A DNA stretch of 64,000 bases from Adenophora triphylla var. japonica. Taxonomy: Eukaryota > Streptophyta > Magnoliopsida > Asterales > Campanulaceae. Positions 12,524 to 24,524 of this stretch are shown in pieces. The stretch is from the NCBI GenBank assembly GCA_022495995.1, contig JAFEMH010000980.1:372001-436000 (forward strand). The letters are read 5' to 3'. Positions within the stretch are counted from its first letter, which is position 1. Each line of letters starts with the position of its first letter. Below the pieces are notes generated by a model. That model saw nothing but the letters and a program-made list of their open reading frames with translations. It searched no databases and was not told where the DNA came from. Made by a program: the position numbers and the translations under genes.

Positions 12524-12652
12524 AGACTTGCTACGGCAAGGCACCTTGGGTGAACGACGATCTGTTCTTTCCAAGGGGTAACTTAACCTCCGAACCCATA
12601 AATCCTTTTTTTCAAAGTTTTGAGGAAATCAAAATGGCGTGGCGACTCCATT
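12524..12652 (+). promoter_or_regulatory. Conserved structured U5 leader block (element A)
   Basis: Hairpin 1 is CTTGC-tacg-GCAAG (12527-12540), a C(UACG)G loop of the stable UNCG class. Hairpin 2 pairs CCTTGG (12544-12549) with CCAAGG (12571-12576). The conserved run ACCTCCGAACCC and the box GGCGTGGCGACTCC follow. The same order, with compensating base changes, occurs in LTRs of B (20636-20776, 31546-31686) and C (41556-41690, 56125-56260), and in the A mate (about 36975-37100). Its position just before the primer site suggests a role in reverse-transcription start, packaging or translation; that role is inference. Confidence 0.6.
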
Positions 12653-12721
12653 TTTCAAATTAAACCGGATGTCTTCAAACTCGCGTGAATCCAACAAAAA
12701 TTTGGACACACATTCACAGTT

Positions 12722-12739
12722 TGGCGACTCCGCTGGGGA
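12722..12739 (+). other. Primer binding site of element A
   Basis: TGGCGACTCCGCTGGGGA, three bases after the LTR end. The same site follows the LTR in B, and a one-base variant in C. It ends in the expected TGG complement of a tRNA CCA tail and resembles sites of Tat/Ogre elements, probably tRNA-Arg; the exact tRNA was not checked. Confidence 0.8.
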
Positions 12740-14300
12740 TATCCCAAAGGAGAAAAGCTTTCATTTTTAAAATAAACGATATCTGGCATATAGGTGGGAA
12801 CCACTAACCTTCCTGTATCGCTCCCTAACCCGGGGCTTGGTATAAACGGTGGTTTAACAATCCCACGTACCGGTATCACTTTTTGAAAAAAAAAAAGTAA
12901 AAGAAAGCTTTTCCCTTTGAGCGGGTTAGACTCCCATCGCGGATTCCGTTTATTTTGCTTGCTTTCTTTGCCTTGCATTTCATCATTTGCATCTTGGGAT
13001 TTGTGCATACTTTGAACGGGAAACGACCCGAAATAGCAAAGGAGTGGAACCTGGAAAATTGATCCATGCAGTCGTACGGCTCAATCCTCCTTGGATTCTG
13101 ACCGGATGGCCTCAGTGGCAATTCCACCAGGAAAAATTTTGGTTAATCTGGCAGCCTTGGCAGCTTGGGGCTATTCAGTTCCAAGACTGACTGGGGCTCC
13201 CAGAAAATTTACGTGCTTAACTATTGCATTTCCCCCGTCCCAAAAAATCATTCCTTTAAAACACATTTATGAAAATCTCTGTTTTAACTCAAAAAGGAAC
13301 ATTTTTAGGAGACCGCACACTACGCGCACCTTATATATCCTGTACACTTTGCACGCACGTCCCTTTAAACCCGGGATGGTTTATCAGCTGCAGTCACGGA
13401 CAGACTTACGATGCTCCCGGGCGCGCACGGAATCATCCCAAACTCCCCATGGCAGCCAGTGTCGACCAATGCACAGTCCGTGTCACACTTTTCAAAAAAC
13501 CGTGACTTTTGGTTGGTTTTTGGTCTAGTCCGTGTCATATAGCCCAGTTGCATATCCCCGTAAAGGTCAAGCCTTAGTTCATAACGGAAGTCAAGATCTC
13601 TCGCTCAAGCGAAACTCTGCTGAAATTCCGACAAGGAAAAAATCGGTAGAATCTTGACTCCGACATTGACTTTGACCTTGACCCGCACGGAATGCGTAAG
13701 AGTCGAGACTGAGTCTTTGCCAAGAAAATCCCAAAAGATCTTTCGCTCAAGCGAAGCTCTGCCAAAATTCCGACAAGGAAAAATTGGCAAGATCTTGACC
13801 CGGCATTGACTTCGATTCTGACTCACGCACCGCGTATGCAACGAAGTTCAATGTGACACTGTGTCATCCGGCTTTTACCGCCCGACCCATGCCTATTATC
13901 TTCTCGGACATTACCGAAAAGTCAAAACGTCAATCGCGCAAGCGAAATTCTATCAAGGCTGAAAGACGAGACTTTCCCGGTATTGCCTTGACTATAATTC
14001 GCATCGCTCGTGCGTTAAAAGTTCCTATGACCCGCTAGACCCATTAGGAGCGTTCTTCTCTCTCGGTCGGTGGAATCCGCGTGCCCTATAGGACCCTCGC
14101 CCGGGGCTGTCCACCCTGGGAGGTCGAAATACAGGTGGAATACGAGGGGCTTATAGACGTAGTGACGGAACCCACTGATCCAGGATCTAGAGTAGTTGCG
14201 AAAAAGAAGGGCAACCCCCCTTTTCCAACCAAATAGAAATAAATAAAAGACATTGCTTTAAGTAAACTTGAACAATTAATGTAATCATAATTGCATAGTC
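12740..14300 (+). other. 5' leader of element A
   Basis: Non-coding by eye. Two stretches match the leader of element B closely: the part around GGTTTAACAATCCCACGTAC (about 12850; B about 20920), and about 14078-14245 (B 21925-22078), including GGAGGTCGAAATAC and GAGGGGCTTATAGACG. 13560-13860 contains repeated GCTCAAGCGAARCTCTGC and TCTTGACY elements. Short ORFs here are not conserved. Confidence 0.6.
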
Positions 14301-14309
14301 CTATCTCTG

Positions 14310-15945
14310 ATATCCCTAATCGAGACCTCCTCGTTCCGATTTCCAATTTTCCTGTCTCGACCTTTCATGGTCAAATCCCTAATCGCGACCTCCTCGGTTC
14401 GACCTTTGATTTTCCATCTTGACCTTCCGCGGTCAAATCTCTAATCGCGACCTCCTCGGTCCGACCTTCGATTTTCCATCTTGACCTTCCGCGGTCAAAT
14501 CTCTAATCGCGACCTCGTCGGTCCGACCTCCGATTTTCCATCTTGACCTTCCGCGGTCAAATCTCTAATTGCGACCTCCTCGGTCCGACCTCCGATTTTC
14601 CATCTTGACCTTCCGCGGTCAAATCTCTAACCGCGACCTCCTCGGTCCGACCTCCGATTTTCCATCTTGACCTTCCGCGGTCAAATCTCTTATCGCGACC
14701 TCCTCGGTCCGACCTCCGATTTTCCATCTTGACCTTTCGCGGTCCAATCCCTAATCGCGACCTCCTCGGTCCGATCTACAATTTTTTTTTATCTCGACCG
14801 TTCGCGGTCAAATCCCTAATCGCGACCTCCTCGGTCCGATCTCCGATTTTCTATCTTGACCTTTCGCGGTCAAATCCCTAATCGCGACCTCCTCGGTCCA
14901 ATCTCCGATTTTTTTTTATCTCGACCGTTCGTGGTCAAATCCCTAATCGCGACCTCCTCGGTCTGATCTCCGATTTTCTATCTCGACCTTTCGCGGTCAA
15001 ATCCCTAATCGCGACCTCCTCGGTCCGACCTCCGATTTTCCATCTTGACCTTCCGCGGTCAAATCACTAATCGCGACCTCCTCGGTCCGACCTTCGATTT
15101 TCCATCTTGACCTTCCGCGGTCAAATCTCTAATCGCGACCTCGTCGGTCCGACCTCCGATTTTCCATCTTGACCTTCCGCGGTCAAATCTCTAATTGCGA
15201 CCTCCTCGGTCCGACCTCCGATTTTCCATCTTGACCTTCTGCGGTCAAATCTCTAATCGCGACCTCCTCGGTCCGACCTCCGATTTTCCATCTTGACCTT
15301 CCGCGGTCAAATCTCTAATCGCGACCTCCTCGGTCCGACCTCCGATTTTCCATCTTGACCTTTCGCGGTCCAATCCCTAATCGCGACCTCCTCGGTCCGA
15401 TCTACGATTTTTTTTTATCTCGACCGTTCGCGGTCAAATCCCTAATCGCGACCTCCTCGGTCCGATCTCCGATTTTCTATCTCGACCTTTCGCGGTCAAA
15501 TCCCTAATCGCGACCTCCTCGGTCCAATCTCCGATTTTTTTTATCTCGACCGTTCGTGGTCAAATCCCTAATCGCGACCTCCTCGGTCCGACCTCCGATT
15601 TTCCATCTTGACCTTCCGCGGTCAAATCCCTAATCGCGACCTCCTCGGTCCGACCTCCGATTTTCCATCTTGACCTTCCGCGGTCAAATCACTAATCGCG
15701 ACCTCCTCGGTCCGACCTCCGATTTTCCATCTTGACCTTCCGCGGTCAAATCTCTAATCGCGACCTCCTCGGTCCGATCTTCGATTTTCCTATCTCGACC
15801 TTTCATGGTCAAATTCCTAATCAAGACCTCCTCGGTCCGATCTTCGATTTTCCATCTCGACCTTTCATGGTCAAATCTCTAATCGCGACCTCCTCGGTCC
15901 AATCCCCGATTTTCGATCTCTACCTTCCAAGGTCCAATCTATTCC
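14310..15945 (+). repeat. Tandem array, about 62-bp monomer, element A leader
   Basis: About 26 head-to-tail copies of a unit around CTAATCGCGACCTCCTCGGT ... TTGACCTTCCGCGGTCAAAT. Each unit ends in an inverted pair (TTGACC ... GGTCAA). Variant units carrying a T-run (ATTTTTTTTATCTCGACCG) recur at about 14783, 14907, 15407 and 15537, an offset near 625 bp, which suggests a roughly ten-unit higher-order duplication. The array lies directly upstream of gag. Confidence 0.9.
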
Positions 15946-16126
15946 GATCAATTAGGATTAGGAGAAAATGTGTTCTGAGCAAAACTTAAGCAAATAAGTG
16001 CATGTTATTTGAGCCTTCAGCCTAAACACTTACCTCCAAGCCTAATCACTTACTCCCGAGTCTAAACCTTGTCTACCCCCAAGTCTAAACCTCTCCTATC
16101 CCTTTCCCGCAGCGAGAAAAAAGTGG

Positions 16127-16860
16127 GTGAGAATACCGGGTCAGCAGCTTGTTAGCGCAAAATCCTCAGACAGTTCGCCAGAATCCTCAGCTTTGTCAGT
16201 CCAGAGAGTCAGAATGGCCGATTTGACAGAGAATAGCAGTGGTTTGGGTAACCAGATGACTAGGGAAGAAGAGCTAGCCTTAGCCTTGGAAAATGGGGCC
16301 GTAAGGTCCATGATGAACAGCAAGCCATGCTCATTGATGCGCTCCGTCGTCATGGGGTTCGGAATCTTGGTTGAGTCCAATGGTTCCCTGGTTATGGTAG
16401 AAGATGAGACTCAGAAGCGCCCATCTCGGCTCCCAGTCTATAACCAATGCCCTCCTCTATCCACATATGATCCCTTACCAAGGACTACCCCTTGTCAGTC
16501 CTTTCCAACATCCCAAGCCATCAGGGCTCCAACGCCCTCGTCTCCTCAGATAAGACCCAGCTTTGAATCCTCCCAAACAGATCCCAATATCACTCGAAGT
16601 CCTCCCAGGTTCACTTCCTTCCAACAATATGCTCAGTCAACAAAGTTCATCCCCGTGACTTTTCCGACCCATTTCTTTGGACAACTTGTGCTTGCCCCAG
16701 CTGATCCATGCCTCAAATCCCTCAACTTCCACCAGTATCATGGGCACGTAACGGATCACTGCCTCAGTCTGCGATAGGGGATTCAGAAGCTAGCAGAAAA
16801 ATGGAAAGCTCAAGCGTCCTGGCAGTCCAACCAGCAAAGAGTAGCTAGACTAGGGTCTAC
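16127..16860 (+). pseudogene. Element A gag remnant (internally deleted)
   Basis: A continuous frame of 216 codons (16127-16777) starts at MRIPGQQLVSAK; the likely original start is MADLTENSSG at 16214. The N-terminal part (MTREEELALALENG ... LVMVEDE) parallels that of B and C gag. A Pro/Ser-rich linker is fused almost directly to the knuckle (FHQYHGHVTDHCLSLR), so the capsid-like core present in B and C is missing. The sequence then leads into the post-gag region shared with B. No pol follows. Confidence 0.7.
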
Positions 16861-18950
16861 CTATCCTTAAAAAAAAAAAAAAATAGTCTCTCAGTCAACC
16901 TTCGTAGGTTCTAGTGTTTTCCTCTTTCAATCAAGTCCTCCTCGGACATTGTAATTAATCATCAATCTTCTATAAAAGAGTCTTCTTCTTTTCTTGCTAG
17001 ACTTAAGACATTATTTGCACACCTACATTACATTTAATGAAATGGTTTTATTTTATATGATCACTTGCATTGCTCAACAAATAATCTCTCAAAATAATTT
17101 AACGTTCTGATTAATCAGTGTGAGAAAGTCAACTAATGCCTTCCCCATACACTCTCCTTACCTCACAAAATGCCTTCATCAAGCCATACACTTCCCAAAC
17201 CATGTCCTCACCATCACCTTGACCAAGTCAACGACGGCGGCATTTTCAAAGGACAACAAAAGGCCACTCAGCTTCGAAAGATTGACCCCGTGTCGACAAC
17301 GACCTAGGAGCCTGCCTTCGACTTCAAAGATGTCAAGAAAAATTCAAGCAGGGGCTCGCCTTGGCCCTCAAGTGCTTCAGAAAATAAAAAAAAATGCAGT
17401 GCAAAAAAGAGTAATACCCAGCTAGGCTGAAAATCCCAAAAAAGGGCAGTCTAGGCAAAAAACAGGGTTGCACATAAAAAAAAAAGAGAAAAAAATCTTA
17501 GTGCAAAAAGAGTAATGCCCAGCTAGGCTAAAAGTCCCAAAAAAAAAAAGGGCAGTCTAGGCAAAAAACAGGGTTGCACATAAAAAAAAATGAGGCCAAG
17601 GACCCAGCACCGCCCATCAAAAGCTTGACGGACAGGCAAAATCAAAGCTCAAAGAATGAAAGTTGTCGATAACAATGGGGTGTTCAAAGCAAAGCCAGAA
17701 GCATTTCATAAGCCTTTAGGCACGTGCAAATCCTTTCTCCCCCAATGAAAGATGAAAATCAGAAGCAACCATCCAAAATGACTTGGTCAAGGAATCATCC
17801 CGAGGCCCAGGCCTCATCATCCAATCTTCTCATCCGAGCCTTTTCACTAAAGGAACCACAAATCCCATTTCCCAAAGCCAAATACAGTCCGGCCAAGGCC
17901 GAACTACGGCGACCTGAGCTCCTCACAATGAGGGGAACGTAGGCAACCAGAAATTGTCCGGTCATAACCATATTTAGATTTCAGAAAATTCGGTCTCATC
18001 AATGACCTTTCCCATAGACACAGTCAAATCCCAGAAAATCTGGTCTCATTAATGATCTTTCCCATAAACACAGTCAAATCCCAGAAAACCCGGTCTCATC
18101 AATGACCTTCCTATACACAAACCTTTCTTTCACACTAGCCAACCTTGATCCGCGACATCGGTTGACTTTCTCCTCATGACTAATAAAAATGTTTGTTCAT
18201 ATCGAGATTAGTGGTTGAATAACCCGAACATTAATAAAGGGTTTTAAGCAATCTTGTGATCATTGTAAATAAAACAAGTTTTCAGATGTCTTGACAAGTC
18301 TTCCTTTTCTACATCCTAGGAAAGATAGTGCTAAACACTGATTTTCTGTCAGCAGGGGCTTCCATACACCTTTACAAACCTTTCTACGCTTATACTCTCT
18401 CAAAAGAGTCAAACCCAAAGCGAGTTTTGTGCCTACATCAAATAAGGCCATCAAAATAATACAAAATCGGGATCTATTCCCACCTTTCGAAAAAAATATG
18501 CCCCTGCATGTATAAATTTCTAAAAATCTTTTCTTTCACATCTTCTTAAGGTTGGCTGAGAGACTAAAGGAAACAAGAAAGTAAGTACGAAAGGATAGGT
18601 CTTCCCTCTTCTGCTACAATTCGCATTAGGGTTGCCTTGAAACTCTTCGAAGTTGGGGCTTTGCCAAGCCGTTTCTTTAGATCGGGGCTTCTTTAGCCAT
18701 TTTTTTGGGTCTGCATCGGGTTCTTCACTAGGTCCCTAAATGGATTCAGTATTGGTCAGATTAACCTCAGGATCACTTCCGCAGTACCAATCATATTGGG
18801 ATTTTTGCTAGACTGGGGCTTCACTAAGTCACTTCTTCAAAATCTAGACTTCGCCTACTCTGTTCACCTAATCGGGGCTTTGCCAATGAAAGGATCTTTC
18901 CTTGCTTTAATAAGGCATGGGGCTTTGCAGAAACTTTTTCCTTAGACCGG
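16830..18950 (+). other. Element A 3' non-coding region, upstream half
   Basis: Begins with a post-gag segment shared with B: AACCT-tcgt-AGGTT hairpin (16897-16910) and GTCC/GGAC hairpin (16935-16947). At 17400-17585 a unit containing CCCAGCTAGGCT, GGGCAGTCTAGGCAAAAAAC and AGGGTTGCAC is repeated twice; element C has a single copy at about 51085-51145. The 17970-18110 stretch repeats TCATCAATGACCTTTCCCAT. The type I hairpin block is at 17901-17963. No coding potential was seen to the B insertion at 18950. Confidence 0.65.
17901..17963 (+). promoter_or_regulatory. Type I multi-hairpin block (element A)
   Basis: GAACTACG ... ACGTAGG flanks a hairpin CTCCTC-acaat-GAGGGG. The counterparts are at 26051-26113 in B (CTCTTC-ataat-GGAGGG) and 51193-51263 in C (CCCCTT ... 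AAGGGG). The arms differ but still pair. The second hairpin (ACCA ... TTGT) is imperfect in this copy. Confidence 0.6.
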
Positions 18951-20802
18951 TGTAAGTACTCCAATTTGAGTTGTTAGCATTTTCGTTAGAAAATTAACGG
19001 AAGTTTTAACACTCCTAACATTTCTAACATTTCTAACATTTCTAACCAACCAAGGGTAGATTAGGGTTTGCCATTTAATGATAAACCAAGGAAAGAATCT
19101 CAAAAAGCAAAAGAAATTGGAAAAATCCGAATTGGGAAAGTTGAAAAACATAAACTGCTGGATTTTTGAATTTTATTCTTCCTGTCCAAAGCCTGGAGCT
19201 GCATTTAATTAACAGTGCACGTTTACATAACCCTCCGCGTGGATCCTATTGCATTTTCAGTGGCCTATAAATTGAACCCTCCTCTCTCAGTTTACACAAC
19301 ACAATTGGCTCATAGAAGCTGTATTCTGGCGAAAAATAGGGAGAAAACAGTGGGAATTCACTAGAATTGCCACCATTTTCTCCTCAATCTTTCCCAAACC
19401 CCTCTCACTCAAAATACTTTCAAAACACTCTCATACATACTCTCATACATACACCAATCCAAGCTCAAATCACCCCTTAGGAGGAGGATTAGAGAGAAAA
19501 CATAGAGGACTTAAGTGTTATCTACTTGTTTTCTCTTTGACCAACTCTATCATCAAACCCTAAACACATTCAAGCCTTGAATCCACCCAAACACAAATCC
19601 AAACACCAAATCTTGATACTCCTCAAGTCAAATTCCAAGCCTAGGAAGATAGGGTGTCACCATTGGTAAAGCCCTCCTTCTCTAAACCCTAAAACTCCCT
19701 TTTAACTTCTTGTTCATCTTGTTCTTCTTACTTTGATTTACTTTATGTCTAGTTTAACTTAAATCTTGACCTAAGATGGTCATCTTGAAGTTCATCTTCA
19801 TGAATGACCATCTCAAATGGTCCACATTTTAAATCTCTAGTTGATTTTTCTCTTTAATTTCATCTCTACAAAATTCCCCTTCCCAAGCAAATGAAGTGCT
19901 TAAGTCCTAATGTACCCCAAGGATGGTTTGATATAGTTGATTCAACACTAAAATGTCAAGTGATCACTAATCAAAACCTAGGGAAATGGGGACAAGCATG
20001 GATACAAAACCCCCTTTAAAATCATGTTTTCCTTCTTGAGAAGTTGCTGTCCAGTAGCAATTTTCTAAGACCCCAGTCCATGGTCTAATTTTTTGGACAC
20101 AGATAAACTTGGAATTTGGTGTTGACTACAAAAAACTTTTTGTAGCCAACATCCAGAGATTTCCAGACATATTTTTACTTTATTTTTTGCGTGAGTAAAA
20201 GTCCATTTTTCAAATTTTCTTTTGAAGGTCAGATCACCAGTCTCTGGAAGTCCTGATCTCATACCTGAGATTTCCAGAAGGTTTTGGGTCCTCAAATCTT
20301 CTCCAAAATGAAAAAATTCTTTCAGATAAATCTTATTTGAGATGTCTGGAACAACTTTCATTCTCTGAGTTTTTTCAGATTATGAAGTTTTAAAGCTCTT
20401 AAATCCATTTCAAAATCAAGTGTCCACTGCCTTTTTCATTCTGGCAGAAGTGGTTTCCAACTTCCGAAAATCTTTTGAGTACCAAAACTCAACCCAAAAA
20501 TCACACCAAAAATTATGGGATCTGTCCAAAGTCTAATAAATAATTTCCAATTTTTACTTTCCTCAGTTTCAACTTATTTTGGCTAAAGTAACACACACAC
20601 ACACACACACACACGAACAAATGATTTTTAGCTTGGAAGACTCGTTTTACGAGGCATTCCGGGTGCACACTAACGTCCTTCCCGGCATGTAACGTGACCT
20701 CCGAACCCAAATCTCTAATCTCGGGCATTTTTCAGAGTTTTGGCCCTTAAAACAAAAATGGCGTGGCGACTCCGTTTGATTTCAAAAATCGGGTACATCA
20801 CA
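18951..20802 (+). repeat. 5' LTR of element B
   Basis: 1852 bp. TATA box TATAAATT at 19266-19273. Contains an (AC)n run near 20590. Pairs with 29840-31716, from which it differs by scattered substitutions and a short internal duplication present only in the 3' copy. Confidence 0.93.
20636..20776 (+). promoter_or_regulatory. Conserved structured U5 leader block (element B)
   Basis: Hairpin 1 CTCGT-ttt-ACGAG (20641-20653); hairpin 2 ATTCCGGG (20656-20663) with CCCGGCAT (20681-20688); then GTGACCTCCGAACCC and GGCGTGGCGACTCC. It has the same order as in A and C but different paired bases. The copy in the 3' LTR is at about 31546-31686. Confidence 0.6.
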
Positions 20803-20803
20803 G

Positions 20804-20821
20804 TGGCGACTCCGCTGGGGA
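20804..20821 (+). other. Primer binding site of element B
   Basis: TGGCGACTCCGCTGGGGA one base after the 5' LTR, identical to that of element A. Confidence 0.8.
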
Positions 20822-22299
20822 CAAATAAGCTTTTTCTAAAAAAAAAATGATATTTGGTATATTGGTGGAAACCATTAAACTTCCCGTTATCGCCTCCTAA
20901 CACGAGTCGGGGATAAATTGTGGTTTAACAATCCCACGTACCGGTATCATTTTTTTCAAAAAAAAAAAAAAAAAAAAAAAGCTTTTGAGGGTCAAGCTTC
21001 CATCCCGGCATTAAAGATCATTTGTTGTGTGTGTGGATTTTTGCACATTTTCGTGTTGTTTTGGCCGCCTCGGAAAAAGTCAAAATTTTGACTGTTGGAA
21101 TCATGTCCCTAACTGTCGGAATTTTTGTGCTTATGTGCTTATGTGTTCATTAAATTTCAAAAAAGAAAAAAATTTCAAAAAAAAAAAGAATTTCAAAAAA
21201 AAGGAGTTTCAAAAAAAAAAAATTCAAAAAAAAAATCATGCATCATACTTTTTAAGACACATAAAAAATTTCTATTTTACTCAGAAAAAGAAGATAGACT
21301 GCTTGCATACTACGCGCACGTGACCGTACACTGCACACTACGTCCCTAACCCGGGGAAATCCTTGTCGCGGCCCGTTTGGTCTTATTACGCCTCTCGGTG
21401 CAAGCACAGGACTACCCAAACATCCCATGGAGCCTCGTGTCGACCATGCACTTGTCCGTGACACACTTTTGTCCGAGACCCGGTTGGTTTTTAGTTTGGT
21501 CTGTGTCATGCCCTGTCTGTGTATAGACCTTTCCTTTCAAGCCTTTGTCGGCACACCGACTCGATATCTTTTGGGGACCCTAATCAGTCGAAGCTCTGCC
21601 AGTTTTCCGCCGCAGACTTTGACCAAGATATTGATCGGCGCCTTGACTTCGGCTCGACCGGCACAAATTATACATCGACTCCCAAGATGACACCGAGTCA
21701 TCAAGGATTAATAATTATTCCATGCCTAATTACGGCCTAATTGACGACAAGTCAAGATCAATTGTGGACATTCATCGGTCCAAATCATGCCGACTTTTCG
21801 TCGAGCTCCTCGGACATGATCTTGACTTTTGACGTCGCCTTTGTCCGTAATTTACATCGAATGCTCGTTAAGACTCGATTACCCGCCGACTTTTAGGATC
21901 GTTTTCTTTCGGTCGGTGGGACCCGCTTGCCCTATAGGACCCTCGCCCGGGCCGTCCACCCTGGGAGGTCGAAATACGGGTGGAATACGAGGGGCTTATA
22001 GACGTAGTGATGGGGCCCACCGATCCAGAATCGAGTAGTTTGCGAAAAGAAGAGCAATCTTTTCCAACCGATTAGGTTAATAAAGCGTGTTTTAAGTAAA
22101 CAAGAACAAATAATTGCATTTGCATGAGCCCAAAGCCCAAACACCTACCCTCCTTCAAATCCCACCATCTGAACCCTCGTGTCTTTCCCCCGCAGCTCCG
22201 CACAAAGCTTGGTTTTGGGCACCGGATCACCATTTAATCAGTTGGGAAGAGTCAAGCGTATCGTCAGCTTCACCGTCTTTTCCGACTCCAGGTTTCAGA
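20822..22299 (+). other. 5' leader of element B
   Basis: Non-coding. Shares the block around GGTTTAACAATCCCACGTAC and the 21925-22078 block with element A. Contains an A-rich run with AATTTCAAAAAA repeats at 21150-21235. Confidence 0.6.
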
Positions 22300-24524
22300 A
22301 TGTCTGCATCAGCTGGTAACGATGGGGACAACGTCAGTCCGCCTCCCGGGACTCCTCAAATGTAACAGTGGAATCAGTTAGCCGAACAGATGAGAGTGCG
22401 ACAAGAAGCACAGCTGAACAGCCTTATGGAGGCTATCAAAAGCCATGGTTTGGCCGCCAGCCTCAATCCCGATGGCACCTTCACCGTGGAAGAAGACGAG
22501 GATGCCAATCCCACTCTCAGTCGCCCTGATTACTCCAGGATGCCACCACCCACCACTTATGGTACCACTACCAGAACCCATGCTCCTCGATCTTCGGGTC
22601 GGCCACCCGGCCCAACCGCACCACCGGATCCACACAGCCGACGGCCAAATCGGTTCACACGGTTCTCGGTGGGGACAAAGCCGCATGAGAATGTCTTCTC
22701 ACGGTTGGGGTTATCTCGGAATGCCACGGCTAATTGGGATCCCGCCACGCTTTGGAACCGATCAATCCGGCCTTCGCGGCAACAGTTGAAAGGGCCACAC
22801 AACGATTCGGCATGCCTCAATGCGTCGTGAGCCCCTCCTCGAATGATGCTAGCTCACCGCTTCCTCCCACAACTTTCACAAACCCATTTCTCACTCGGGG
22901 TTCGATGGGTTACCAAACCTACATCCCAGTTTCATCGAATCACCAGACCGCAGTACCCCGGGTTATACACCATCGCCTCAGCCAGCCATGCAATTCAACA
23001 GTCAGGGACAGCAGCCCGCACCTAAGCCTACTTATGGGCCCCACTCTGGAAATCCAAGCTATCCGGCTACATCAGGACTACCTCCACCAACTTTGCCGAT
23101 TGGAAGCCAACAGCAAGTCGCTGGGTTCTATCCCTTTGCCCAAGCTCCTACCTACACTCCCCAGGGTAATTTGGGCCAAGGACAGGTTTTCACCTATGCT
23201 CCGGGATATGGTATTCCTTCCACCAATGCACCACCAACAGCTAGTCCTCTTCCTGGCTCAAATATCGGCTTAGGCATTCCCGCTCCACCTTTGGATCCCC
23301 AATTGGCTTGGTTTATGGAGCAACACAAGGAAATGAAAGCGCAGATCGCTGAATTGACCGTCAAAAGGAACACTGCTCTTCGGCCTACAGATCCCGACTC
23401 AATTGTACCCCTGCCTCACAAGTTCGTGATGCCCAATCTCGAACTGTTTGATGGAAGTGCGTGCCCTAAAACTCACTTGGAAACCTACACTTTGGCAATG
23501 AAAGCTAAGGGATGCACAAACCAGCAGTTGGCTGACTACTTGATCTCTCTTTGAAGTCGGGGGCTTTGAAATGGTTTTCCGATTGCGGCACTGAAGCTAG
23601 GGCTACTTGGGAACATATTACCAAGTACTTTCACGGTATAAGTATAAAGCCAACTTGGAATGGGAAACAAACAGAGTTGACTGCGGACAACGGTGCGGCG
23701 CCCGATGAGAATATTGGGGATTTCTATAAAAGGTGGAACCTGAAGCTTAGTGAAATGGCCATTCCTCCCTCGACGAAGAGCGGTTAGACATCTTTCGGTC
23801 ATGCTTGAAGCCGTATTTGAGAGCTTCCTCGGTCACTTCCCCTACGCCGACTTGCGTGCAATGGTTAATTCCGGGGCTAAGTTCGAAAAGGCTTACAATC
23901 AGTAGCCGACTGCTGCACTTGCTTACGGATACCGGGTTTTTCCACCTCCAACACAGCTCCTGCCCAACCAAAAGGTAAAGAAGTGATTAGCTATGCGGGA
24001 CAGGACTGTAACAATGCCACTTCCTTTGTTCCCAAGAAACCTGATGCATCCAGATCCCGGCTCCAAGACTTGAGAAACTTTGGGATGCCTTTGAGTGATA
24101 TCTTCAGAGGTTTGGTGAGAGAAGGTTTGCTCTGGCCTTTGGAAAATTATCAGCCTAGAAACCCCAATGCTCCTTTGGATACCTCCAAGCATTGTGCCTT
24201 TCATCGCACTATGGGCACTGACGAGATGATTGTGTCCCCCTGAAAAAGGCAATCCAAAGTTTGATTGAACAAGGGAGGTTAGAGGTGCCTGAAGGGCCCA
24301 ATACTATCAGTAACCCATTCCCTAGAAACAACAACCCGAATGTCAACATGGTCGAGTTTGGTGATTCAAGACTTGTGGGCATAATGGAATTTGACTCACC
24401 CCTTTGTAAGGTCGGTGGACCGACCATCGCAGATGATGAAAATGGTTGGATTAAGCAAGAGATTGCCAAAGAAATCCTGATGGAAAGATCTGCAATAGCC
24501 CCCATCTCCAGCGTCGAAGAGTAG
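22300..24524 (+). pseudogene. Element B gag (frameshifted)
   Basis: Starts MSASAGNDGDNVS (22300). A TAA at 22363 interrupts the N-terminal coil (QLAEQMRVRQEAQLNSL; SLNPDGTFTVEEDE). The frame then moves twice across a Pro-rich linker (about 22734-23000). The gag core runs from DPDSIVPLPHKFVMPNL through CPKTHLETYTLAMKAKG, a one-base shift at about 23551, KSGALKWFSDCG, and DFYKRWNLKLSEM. Later parts (FRGLVREGLLWPLENYQP; HCAFHRTMG) match C gag, with another shift inside the knuckle near 24225. The end is ISSVEE at 24522-24524. The shared post-gag region follows at once, with no pol. Confidence 0.8.

Larger units (their letters stand above)
10986..12718 (+). repeat. 5' LTR of element A
   Basis: TG...CA-bounded, nearly identical to 35434-37166. 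A TATA box (TATAAATA, 11291-11298) lies about 305 bp in, so most of the LTR is expected to be transcribed R/U5. The segment about 11600-12060 contains many spaced copies of GCATCCTTTGCA. The U5 block at 12524-12652 and the primer site follow. Confidence 0.93.

Noticed and set aside
13091..14038. Several 60-145 codon ORFs in the leader of A
   Set aside because: Not conserved in the matching leader of B and without recognisable motif.
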